From Chara braunii (lineage: Eukaryota; Streptophyta; Charophyceae; Charales; Characeae), in the NCBI GenBank assembly GCA_003427395.1, contig BFEA01000109.1:2067451-2091822 (forward strand): a stretch of 24,372 bases of DNA, in the 5' to 3' direction. The first letter of the stretch is position 1. Each line of letters begins with the position of its first letter. Below, piece after piece: positions 16,561 through 24,372 of this stretch. The translations under genes and the position numbers were made by a program. The notes under the pieces are model-generated. The model was not told the origin of the DNA. It did no database searches and saw only the letters and a program-made list of their open reading frames with translations.

Positions 16561-16887
16561 GTCTGCTATCTAGTATCTACGACAAGCATAGCCAACTTCA
16601 AGTTACACTGTGGAAAACATTTACTATGCTATCCCTTGTTGCTGGAATAGCCATGAGTTGAATGAGCAATCCTGTCGATTTGTGAAAGTCTGTTGAGTCT
16701 ATGTGCAGAAAATTCCAGAAATGGATCGTCTTTCTAATTGTAGTGTCTCCGCTCAACCTCTTTCTTCCTCTACCATTTCAAAATAATTCCCTCATCTACT
16801 GGAATCCCTTTTGCCTCCCTTTCCTGTTCATTACAAAACTGTCATGATGATGATGATGGTACAGTACGATGCTCAACTTGAAATCAG
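16561..16887. other. Unassigned sequence
   Basis: AT-leaning, no gene signature. A small (ATG)n patch lies at 16842-16858. Confidence 0.45.
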
Positions 16888-17009
16888 TTCTGCTTCTGCT
16901 TCTGCTTCTGCTTCTGCTTCTGCTTCTACTTCTGCTTCTACTTCTCTGCTTCTGCTTCTGCTTCTGCTTCTGCTTCTGCTTCTGCTTCTGCTTCTGCTTC
17001 TGCTTCTGC
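16888..17009. repeat. (TTCTGC)n hexanucleotide repeat
   Basis: About 20 units with a few TTCTAC variants and one short CTCTGC phase slip. It gives spurious poly-Leu, Ser/Ala, Phe/Cys or Lys/Gln frames in different readings. Confidence 0.95.
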
Positions 17010-17496
17010 CCAAATCTCTCGCCCTGTGCATTTCCCTGCTGCCCCAAAAAACTGCTAAAAATTACTTCCCGAATTTCCATAAATAGTTTGTCAAGTGGAT
17101 CAGATTTTGTGATCTTTGAAAGCATTCGCCCATTTCATGACAGCTCATGTTTTGCAATTCCATTTGCATTTGTCTTTTGATCACCATTTGCCATAATTCC
17201 TTCACCCGCCATCACCTGGCCTTGGAGCGTCACGAACTCTGTCTTTGACTCTGTGCTGCGAACAGTGCCAAGTGATTGAATCTACATTAAATTAGGACAA
17301 CCATGGGGGAAGAGTGGAAACAGAAAAAAGATGCAGATGGGACTGCATGCCAATGCCATTAATGGATTCTTGACTCCACTATGGCACTATTTGTGCACAA
17401 CTCCCTGGAAGTGGCGACAAGTCGACAACTGACCTGGTCAAGTGAAATTAGTAGAAGTTGAACTTCTCGTTTTGGACGCCAGCCCTTAAGCCAAAA
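17010..17496. other. Unassigned sequence before the U6 copy
   Basis: No gene recognised. It is the target into which the U6 retropseudogene inserted. Confidence 0.4.
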
Positions 17497-17623
17497 CAGG
17501 ACCACCACCGTCCTTCGGGACAATGTCATCTGTTAAAATTGGAACAATACAGAGAAGATTAGCATGGCCCCTGCGCAAGGATGACCCAAAAAAAAAAAAA
17601 AAAAAAAAAATCCAGGACCACCA
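17497..17623 (+). pseudogene. U6 snRNA retropseudogene, 3'-truncated, with target-site duplications
   Basis: The segment 17510-17585 matches the first ~76 nt of U6: stem-loop GTCCTTCGGGA, then TTAAAATTGGAACAATACAG, the intact ACAGAGA box (17549-17555), the AGC triad in AGCATGG, and CCCCTGCGCAAGGATGAC. The 3' third of U6 is missing; after CC it goes straight into 23 A (17588-17610). The whole is flanked by identical 11-bp repeats CAGGACCACCA at 17497-17507 and 17613-17623. This is the mark of LINE-type target-primed insertion, perhaps by template switching from U6 onto a poly(A) RNA end. It has no terminator and is probably inactive. Confidence 0.93.
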
Positions 17624-18780
17624 TGATGGGGAAAGGGAGAAACAAACGAGACCAGACAGAGTTTACAGGGTGGAACATCTTTCCGGACGACAAGCTGGAA
17701 GTAACAGGATGGTTTGTAAACTCGGGCTATGAGGGGTTAGGGGAGCCCGTGCAGGAATGCAGCACGCAGGAGGAAGGCCCCCCGTCGCGGCCGAAAATGG
17801 TGGACAGAACCATGATGATGGAAACAGTGGCGGTGTCACCGGTGTGTGAAGGGGGCTGGAAGGAGAAGGGCTAAGATCGGCCATAATTTCGGATAGCCGA
17901 CCGGCGAAGGGATTTGATATGGGACCCGAGTGAGTGGGAATGGCCAGCCCAGAGAATGCAGAAGAAAGCAGTTCCAATCCAGAGCCTCACCACGAAAAAC
18001 ATTTATAACTCTTTAAGACTTCTGGAGGCGGTAGATATATCATATACGTGCAGATCTGAAGAATCGGTGGGCGAAGAGGGACTGGATTCCGGACGTGTTT
18101 TTCAACAGATGGACGCATCACAGATGGAATGAGCAAAATGCAATCCTGGCCGCTCTACCGGACCAGAAACAGGTGGGCTTGATATGACAGCTCTATCATT
18201 TGGCAATCCCCACGGCAGACATGTGAACCGGGATGTGGGCAGGTGGAGACCATTCCACGCCTCTTTGTGCGATGCTTGGTCGTTCGAGCATTCCGGGAAT
18301 GGTGGCCGCGGGAATTGGCAGAGCATTCCCCACTGAATGTCATGGAAGAGGACGATGTCGCCATACTCCTCGGAGCCTTGATGAAAGTGGATAGATGGAG
18401 ACTGGAAGATCTGGTGGCGGCGGAGACCATACGGGCAGCGGTATTGTGGGCCCTGTGGACCCTGAGGAATGAGCGGTGTGAACATCTCCACCGCTGCAGG
18501 CTTACCAGGAAAGACTGTTGGAAAATATTAGAACTGCTCTACTGGCTGACCTGCACAGAGGCAGGCGGGCACTGCCATGGGAACAGAAGGAGAAAGGTGT
18601 CTAGGCCAGATGGGAACCAAACTCACAGCTGCTCACTTGGGATCTTCAGACCAGTCGTATGTTGTTTGGCCCACTGCTTACGTGCCATGCACCGGCAATC
18701 GACGCAGACTCTGAGAAGGAATCAGATTAATAGGAAGATGGACTTTCATGAATTGAAAGCAGCCGATTCGTATTCTATTT
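17624..18780 (+). pseudogene. LINE ORF2 C-terminus with zinc-binding (zf-RVT) motif
   Basis: From about 18045 one plus frame reads RADLKNRWAKRDWIPDVFF, then NRWTHHRWNEQNAILAAL, then after a stop LYHLAIPTADM. The next frame gives CEPGCGQVETIPRLFVRC at about 18220-18272, which matches the C-xx-CG-x-ET-x-x-LF-x-x-C signature of the RT-associated zinc-binding domain of plant LINEs. It continues WW...AVLWALWTLRNERC, the usual Trp-rich helix after it, and is open to 18780. Stops near 18168 and 18222 and a shift near 18220 mark it as dead. The stretch 17624-18000 is open in parts but I could not match it. Confidence 0.75.
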
Positions 18781-19509
18781 AGACTAGGGTGGGAGAGTTA
18801 GGAGAACTACGATACGATTAGAGCAGTTTGAGCAGAAGTACTATAATAGTTGAGACTTGTAGGAGGTAATGGCCATGAAAAGATGGGAACTTCATATAAG
18901 GGGGGTTGTTTTCTGGGGGGGAGGGGGGGGGAGCTAGAAACTTGAAAAAGCAAAAACAAATGAAAGATATACAAGAATAAAAGGAAAATTCAGGAGGAGA
19001 TGCGACTTAGGGAGAAGGCTTGATAGATGGAATAGAGGGTGGTAAAGGAAATGCTGGGGATATATACATTTAATAGATACAATGAGGAACATCCAAATGG
19101 TACAGGCCTGGCCTAGGTGGGGTAGGGGTGACTTTTGGTATGAATGTACTTCATCGGGCGAGATGGTATAGTAGGATGGACGGGGAGAGTGGGAATGGCA
19201 TTTCAGAAATAGCAGACTGTTGGATTAGAAAAGGGAATGGATAGGGAGGTAGTTATGGGGTGGAGATGACTTAGGCATTGTAAGATACGATGAAAGACTG
19301 GCAGGCAGCCTGAAGGATTGCGCAGAACACACACCCCCGTGCCACGCCCACTGGTGGCTGCTCTACTGTGTGTCTGGGTGCTGCTAGTAAGCCTCCCGAC
19401 CAGTAGGATAGCCCCCGAGGACGGATAAGGTTGGGACATGGGCGCTCTGTAGCAGCCCTTGTCTAGGCGTCTAGTGCCGAAAGGGCTGGGCTGATCCCCT
19501 CCTCTTATC
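18781..19509. other. Possible LINE 3' untranslated region; no gene
   Basis: Purine-rich sequence with many stops after the LINE C-terminus. A G-rich tract (18917-18934) could form a G-quadruplex. It ends abruptly at the adapter at 19510. Confidence 0.45.
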
Positions 19510-19547
19510 CTGTCTCTTATACACATCTAGATGTGTATAAGAGACAG
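19510..19547. other. Embedded Nextera mate-pair junction adapter (second copy)
   Basis: Same 38-bp structure as at 14853-14890: CTGTCTCTTATACACATCT plus its reverse complement. It is an artefact; the flanks are not truly adjacent. Frames crossing it give the familiar contaminant peptides beginning CIRDR and YTHLDVYKRQ. Confidence 0.97.
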
Positions 19548-19566
19548 GCTTGCGGGTGATAAGAAG

Positions 19567-19567
19567 A

Positions 19568-19594
<27 letters not shown>
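19567..19594. repeat. Poly(A) tract (28 A)
   Basis: It follows the adapter closely. A T-run with GTTCTTTT (about 19626-19645) forms an imperfect inverted partner. Confidence 0.9.
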
Positions 19595-19598
<4 letters not shown>

Positions 19599-20040
19599 GA
19601 TAAACAGGCCGCTTGACCACTGACCTTTTTTTTTTTGTTCTTTTAAGTAACATCTCGGGGCAGTATCACAGACGCAATTCTAATTTGCTGGCGGCGGCCC
19701 CGCGGGGAATTGCAGATAGGCCCAGGACTTCAGGGGGTGACCAGAGGCGGGTGTTTGTTTCCCTTCTCCCCATTCACCATCCACCCTGGCCTTGCTCGGT
19801 GGGCGCTTTCTGCTCCCTGCCAAACCAATTTGGTTCGACCAGTGTGTGACTCGAGAGAGGGGATAAGTCCGGGAAGTCGGGGGTGGGGAGTGCCCAATCG
19901 TAGTCCAGTCCATGAAGCATAGCCGATAGTTCTTCTGGGAGGGGTCCAGCCGTCGCTGGACTTCCAGCATCCAACCCTACCATTGGACCCCTGCTATGAT
20001 GCGCTATCCTTCCTCCCCATTCGCCCTCAAGCCAATCCAT
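19595..20040 (-). other. Possible downstream end of the minus-strand LINE
   Basis: Short overlapping minus-strand frames follow the LINE C-terminus at 20041-20640, without a recognisable domain. It may be decayed LINE tail or 3' UTR. Confidence 0.35.
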
Positions 20041-21128
20041 CTAGACCTCATGTATATGACGAACAATGCCTGATTTTTTGGAGAGAGGCTTCATTTTTTG
20101 CACCCTTTTTGTCCACTGAGCACTGATTTCAGTCTCGATGATGTTTTTGATTGTGTCCATAGTCGCCCCATTCCTCATATGTGCTCCTTCCATGGCCAAG
20201 GTGCAGCGGCGGCACCAGATGACCCAAAGGACCGCCTCTCTTCCTATGTCAACGAATTGGCTGTGAAGGTTGAGGCTTGGGCTGTCCAGAACCCGCGCGG
20301 AAGAGCCCTCCATTCCCAGGGCCATTAACAGTCTGTTCACGCCTCGCTCATTCCAGATTCGGGTCCACCGTCACCAGCCTGAGGTAAGACCCGCGGAATC
20401 CGATGGGCATTGAAGAAACAATGTCATGTGTTCAACTGTCTCATTTACCTTTCGCGAGTGGATACCTTCTTTCAAGTTCTTTGCAGTCTGGTCACCAGGG
20501 AAGCGAGCCCGTTTTGCTCTACTAGGTGTGTCACCGTGAGTGTGATCGATGAGCCAGGCATTTGTGGGCAGGCAGCGGTGGGCTATCTGCCATTGGAGCG
20601 AGGCTAGTTAAACCCATGGATCGGTCTGAACACTTCCTGTGACACGTTTAGCTATTCTGTCGTGTAGGTTCATCTTGGTCCTCAGCAATCGGTAGGTTGC
20701 TTGACTCCCAGTGTATGAAGATACTAGCAGAATTTGAGTTGAGAGTTCCTTGTGGGAAGTCTCCATCTCGACTCCTTTGCGTCTATGGCGAGGTCCTGAA
20801 TGGAAGTTCCGGCCTGAATGCCACCCAGGAATCCTTTTCCTTAAAACACCAGTACTTGGCCCAGCTATTGCCCGCAGAAAAAAATAGAGTAGAAACGTTT
20901 CTAGTTGGATGAATTTGGGCGCTCCTGTAGTGGCCCATACGTTTCCTAAAATTGTGGCTTGTTAGAGGGCACAACTTTACGAAGTACTGGTGGTTTAAGT
21001 GCTCTAACCCTATAGGCCAGCATCTTATCTATCCAGGCTTCTTGGACTGGCGCGCTTCTAGACAGACGGTTCTGCTCATCTTGTTGGAACAGGTTTCCCA
21101 GCACCTTTGTCTGTCTCACCACCACCAA
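20041..21128 (-). pseudogene. LINE ORF2 C-terminus with zf-RVT motif, minus strand
   Basis: On the minus strand, about 20590 down to 20410 reads WQIAHRCLPTNAWL ... ETVEHMTLFLQCP, the zf-RVT pattern (W-x-IAH-x-x-LPT, then ET-x-x-H-x...CP). Downstream, residues REAVLWVIWCRRC near 20225-20265 match the Trp-rich helix that ends plant LINE ORF2. Upstream, 20700-21128 contains frames such as WAKYWCFKEKDSW and WRLPTRNSQLKFC that fit the region between RT and zf-RVT. Several stops and frame changes break it. It is opposite in strand to the LINE pieces on both sides, so it is a separate copy or an inverted segment. Confidence 0.72.
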
Positions 21129-21284
21129 ATTGCCAACTCGAACCTTCTCTCATTTCACTGCCACCAAGATGCCTTCTTCAAGGGTTGGCCCTCGCCGGAG
21201 TATCTGCACCCATGCTAGGGGAAGGAGGAGAAGAGGATCTCCTCCAACCTTTCTCCGACTCTGTGACAGTAGCAGTTTGAGCTG

Positions 21285-22199
21285 TTGCTCAGAGACCCAG
21301 ACTTTGTATTCTCCGTCCCATCGGCAGTTCCAGGGCCCACTCGAGCTGCGGAAGACCCTCCCCTGCTGGTTCGTTATCCAGCGGTTCCCAAACAGACCCG
21401 CAAACCGGCCCTCAACGAATCAGTCAAATCCATTAAGGACAAAAGAATGAATGCAGCCATATTATTCTTTGACTTCAAAAAAGCGTACAACCACGTTATC
21501 TGGGACTTCTTACAAAAATGCATGGAAAAAACGAGGGTAGGACCAAATTTCAGAAAAATGGGTTCAAGATTTCAAATCCTATACAGTAACTTAGAAAGCC
21601 CACGGAAGAGTACAGGTCAACAGCCATCTGTTGCAACCATATCGAATGTCCCGTTCAGCCCCAATCTTTCTTTTCAACATCACGATGGAGGTCATTGCTT
21701 CCTTTCTGAGGAAAGATCCAGAACAAAGTACCCAATTTACCCCAAAACAATTGGTTGGTGGTTTACAGACCCGCAAACTGACCCCCCACAAAGTACCCTG
21801 GAGGGAATAAGCTGGTCACGAGGCAACGGACCACTCAGATTCTTAGGCGTCCAAGTGTCCAAACACGGCACCAACCAAGTAATGGCACCCGTCATAATGA
21901 ATAAGATGATATCTAAATTGGGTAGCTGGTCCAATGTCTATACTTCTATATTCGGTAGGGCTAGTATCCTGAATACATCAATCTTCTCAATGATGTGGTA
22001 CACACCCACAATTTGGAGCCTACCCAAACGGCGAAGAGCCCAACTCAGAAGAGCAGCAGCCTATATGTGGTCGGGGCCCCCTCCAAAGTCAACTTCATTT
22101 CAAAGGTACCATGGTGACTACAGTCAGTCTCAACTTGAATCTTGTTTTTTTTCCGACGCACCGAAGGTAGAGCACAAGGAAGGTATACTATCAGGCTGA
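21285..22199 (+). pseudogene. LINE reverse transcriptase core, internally damaged
   Basis: An open frame of 304 codons covers LINE RT sequence. Residues 58-72 read AILFFDFKKAYNHVI (usual FLDFEKAYD+V; first catalytic Asp at residue 63 kept, Tyr-Asp changed to Tyr-Asn). Near 21616-21723 the RT continues in another frame (SAPIFLFNITMEVIASFLRK, the SP-LFN...ME block). It then returns to the main frame with FLGVQVS at 21840-21860 and W...FGRASILN...WY...W farther on. The block that should hold the Y-x-D-D catalytic pair between these is absent, apparently deleted near 21725-21790. The first ~50 residues do not resemble RT. The enzyme would perform target-primed reverse transcription. Confidence 0.85.
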
Positions 22200-22261
22200 G
22201 ATGTCAAATGGGAACAATAAAAATAGCCAGCAGTAAAAAAGCTACTAAAAAGCTCATGGCA

Positions 22262-22715
22262 CAATTTTACACCAGATCTGGATGCTCGGTCATGGAATGT
22301 CAATGGCTTGTCTACAATTTTGAGTCACTTTGACCGAGTGGTTTTAACCGCTAGTACAAATGTCATGGCATTATTCGTCCCCTCCTCCGAAGAAATCGGG
22401 GCCGGTGCGCTGTCGGTAAAATTCATCATGGCTGGCGTCGTGTTTCGGGCCTCCAAAACTCGCAGTGAGGGAACCGCAGCCGATGTACGGCCGTGTACTG
22501 GTGGTTTAATATCACTAACTCCTTGGACTGGTCCTCTCAGAACCATCCTCCTGAATCCTGATGTCGTCGTGCTGCAAAAAATGAACCTTTCAGGTTCGGA
22601 GTCTTCGGACAGGTACGATTGGCTAAAAGGCGAACTCACTAGGAGAGTGAAAAATATACTTTGTCTATTGACAAGTTGTTTGGGTACTAGATGTTCAAGT
22701 GGGAGTCAGATCTAG
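22262..22715 (+). pseudogene. LINE endonuclease (APE-like) N-terminal part with in-frame insertion
   Basis: SWNVNGL at 22290-22310 and NPDVVVLQK at 22554-22577 are the first two conserved blocks of APE-type LINE endonucleases (usually S-WNV-GL and PD---LQE; the catalytic Glu is Lys here). Both are in the same frame, with no stop between, but 88 codons apart instead of roughly 30. About 150-180 extra bases lie between them, including the TTTCGGGCCTCC...GTACTGGTGGTTTA block. The frame ends at 22713-22715. In an intact LINE this domain precedes RT, but here it lies 3' of the RT piece, so it belongs to another copy or a rearranged one. It would nick target DNA. Confidence 0.8.
22443..22509. repeat. 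Dispersed block TTTCGGGCCTCC...GTACTGGTGGTTTA
   Basis: TTTCGGGCCTCC begins at 22443 and GTACTGGTGGTTTAA at 22495. The same pair of words recurs in order at 23190 and 23231. GTACTGGTGGTTTAA is also at 20984-20998 and inverted at 23080-23094. It looks like a short repeat family inserted or duplicated within the LINE debris. Confidence 0.75.
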
Positions 22716-22954
22716 CATGGCAGTTTAAAGTTCCCTAAGAAAGAAGTCGGCATCTTCGAAGCATGTTATTGTTCGAAGCCGTCTGCTGGACGAACATGGG
22801 GAGATAACGGGGTATTAACGGGCGTCAGTGGACTTTCAGATCAGATAGGGGGGAGAAGAAGTTCCGTTGATGAAGTTCAATCTTAACCAATTGATAAATT
22901 CAGAAAATTGAGTCCATCTCATCCTTGGCAGAATTATGTCCATCGCACAGTCAC
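22716..22954. other. Unassigned; possibly decayed LINE endonuclease
   Basis: Many stops in all frames. The inverted words CTTCGAA/TTCGAAG (about 22753 and 22772) form a short hairpin. No domain is seen. Confidence 0.35.
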
Positions 22955-23387
22955 CGTATCTTGGTTGGGCATCACAATGTCACCGTTGACCCTGACACTG
23001 ACGCAACTTGCCACACTAGAAATGGGGTAAACATTAGGGGAATGGACAGGCTGAGCCTGTTCACGCTCACACAGTCACCTTAAACCACCAGTACCATTCC
23101 CCGCTTGAAATCTAGGACGCGCCGGGTAACACAGTAGCCAAGCGGGGGAGGGCAACCGTTGATAAATCGAATCGGCGACCCTCTTTTCATTTCGGGCCTC
23201 CGACACTGCCGTGGGCGACATATGGGAAAGGTACTGGTGGTTTAGCAGGGTAGGGCATTGTCATGTCACAGTTGGCTTTCAAATTGGCATTGACATAATT
23301 TCTCACGCTAGAAAGGAGGGTTAGGTTTGGTAAACACTATGGAAATGTAGAGCCTGATAAAGCTTATGAATGTACAATCTGTAGATC
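22955..23387. repeat. Two diverged direct copies of a ~110-bp sequence
   Basis: About 22955-23070 and 23245-23360 share GGGCAT, ATGTCAC-GTTG, CATTGACA-like words, CAC-CTAGAAA, GGGGTAAACA or TTGGTAAACA and GAGCCTG in the same order. Each follows or precedes a copy of the GTACTGGTGGTTTA word, so they are part of the same repeat family. CAGGCTGAGCCTG near 23048 is a small palindrome. Confidence 0.6.
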
Positions 23388-23429
23388 CTTGGAGATGGAG
23401 TTAACATGATCAATGATCCTTGGTGTCCC
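23388..23429 (+). pseudogene. Short LINE ORF2 fragment (GDG...DPW block)
   Basis: The plus strand reads LGDGVNMINDPWCP, matching the conserved block (GDG-x...W-DPW-P) found between RT and zf-RVT in plant LINEs. A stop follows at once. A remnant only. Confidence 0.6.
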
Positions 23430-23662
23430 TGAAGAAGGGACAAAACTATAATACATCCGTCTCCAGAATAGACTTCATTTTGACGTAACCCTCAGAAGGC
23501 GCGCTGTGCCCATAGATAAAATATTAAAAAATGCATAAAATAAAATTATATTTTCGATCACGGTTGCACTGACTGCATCCGGTGATGATTCTGAAGCTGA
23601 ATTGTCGAGCTGATGGCAGTGTAACACCGCACTTGCCCCAAACACACCCAAATGGCAGTTGA
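23430..23662. other. Unassigned sequence
   Basis: No gene or domain recognised; AT-rich in its middle (23518-23555). Confidence 0.4.
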
Positions 23663-23781
23663 GGGAGCGGGAAAGTGGGGGTGAGGGGTGGGCGTAGGGG
23701 GGTTAGGAGTGGGGGTGGCTGTTGTGGCCGACGTGGAGGGTGGGGCATAGCAGGGTAAGGGGTGGGGGGTGTTCTTGGGGG
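23663..23781 (+). repeat. G-rich tract with G-quadruplex potential
   Basis: Runs of three to six G are separated by one to five bases at 23663-23702 (GGG, GGG, GGGGG, GGGG, GGG, GGGGGG), and further runs continue to 23781. On the minus strand it produces Pro-rich frames with no domain. Confidence 0.75.
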
Positions 23782-23904
23782 ACAATTTTAGGATTTCTGT
23801 GCGGTTGGTGTGGGGGACAGCATTCCAAACATTGCTGAACTTTGCAGTCGACATTAGAGATAACATTGCCGACAACTTCGCACAGAACTTAATGGACAGC
23901 TCTC

Positions 23905-23996
23905 CGCCCCTCCCCCGGCCCCCCTCCTCCGGCCCCCCCCCCCCCCCCCCCCCCCCCCCACCCCCCACCCCCCACCCTCTGCCACCCTCGCCAGAA
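23905..23996. repeat. C-rich low-complexity tract
   Basis: C27 at 23933-23959 is followed by CCCCCCA units. On the minus strand this is a G-rich tract that gives poly-Gly frames. Length may be unreliable. Confidence 0.9.
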
Positions 23997-24182
23997 AAGA
24001 GGAAAAGAAAAAGGAGAACCTTTGCAGCAGACAGCGGATCTTGTTGGAGACATTGGGACACGTCATCTGAAACTTTCAATAGACAAATCAGAAGGGTACA
24101 ATTTCAATAACTTTCAGTCGACTGCGTGAGAAGAAAGCAGAACAGGTGGAGTAAGAGGAATAAAAAGAAAAGGCAGAGGAAC

Positions 24183-24218
24183 AAAATGAAGAAGAAAATG
24201 AAGAAGAAAATGAAGCAG
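24183..24218. repeat. (AAAATGAAGAAG)3 tandem repeat
   Basis: Three 12-bp units; the last has one change (GCAG for GAAG). Confidence 0.9.
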
Positions 24219-24242
24219 AAGCAAGAATCAGAATATGTACTG

Positions 24243-24245
<3 letters not shown>

Positions 24246-24301
<56 letters not shown>

Positions 24302-24321
24302 TCTGTGTCTCTGTCTCTGTC

Positions 24322-24372
<51 letters not shown>
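24246..24372. repeat. Compound (GT)n-(TCTG)n-(CT)n microsatellite
   Basis: GT to about 24300, mixed CTCTGT and CTGT units to about 24346, then CT to the window end. Confidence 0.97.

Noticed and set aside
16811-17180. Poly-Leu, Phe/Cys and Lys/Gln ORFs
   Set aside because: Shadows of the (TTCTGC)n repeat.
19203-19653. ORFs beginning MCIRDR or containing VYKRQ
   Set aside because: Translation of the embedded adapter.
23558-24110. Poly-Gly and poly-Pro ORFs on both strands
   Set aside because: Produced by the C27 and G-rich tracts.

Overview
The window is repeat-dominated nuclear DNA of a eukaryote. There are no operons, ribosome-binding sites or dense gene packing. It holds decayed Ty3/gypsy chromovirus and LINE fragments, U6 snRNA retropseudogenes, palindromic and terminal-inverted-repeat (MITE-like) elements, minisatellites, long (GA/CT)n, (CA)n and (GT)n tracts and N gaps. 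A plant-lineage host is likely from the chromodomain gypsy element and plant-like LINE motifs. A charophyte alga such as Chara is only a guess. I see no intact, clearly functional host gene.

Layout. 1-3936: 5' half of a gypsy element on the minus strand (Gag, zinc knuckle, protease, reverse transcriptase), broken by stops and frameshifts. 4057-6630: 3' half of a gypsy element on the plus strand (RNase H, integrase, chromodomain, C-terminal tail). The two halves meet almost exactly at the RT/RNase H border and may be one element split by an inversion. A 274-bp palindromic element (6056-6329) sits just after the chromodomain, with a 4-bp direct repeat at its ends. 7249-7633: a second element with ~32-bp terminal inverted repeats. 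8153-8971: an uncharacterised minus-strand ORF with an internal 126-bp repeat. 9499-9690: a U6 retropseudogene with 10-bp target-site duplications. 10543-10748: a Harbinger-like MITE. 11520-12322: TTAGCCGGCTAA-type palindromes and a 47-bp-arm hairpin. 12619-14950: microsatellites, a 639-base N gap and an embedded adapter. 16009-16560: an 11-bp minisatellite. 17497-17623: a second U6 retropseudogene with 11-bp target-site duplications. 17900-23430: pieces of at least three LINE copies in both orientations (zinc-binding C-termini, RT core, endonuclease). The end is G/C-rich tracts and a compound microsatellite.

Assembly quality matters. Two copies of the 38-bp Nextera mate-pair junction (two Tn5 mosaic ends head to head) are embedded at 14853-14890 and 19510-19547. 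A C24-T9-N-G21 join lies at 7651-7705. The order and orientation of sequence across these points should not be trusted.

The sequences relate as mobile elements and their parasites. A LINE machinery is the likely source of the retroposed U6 copies, and small non-autonomous DNA elements have inserted into older retroelements.
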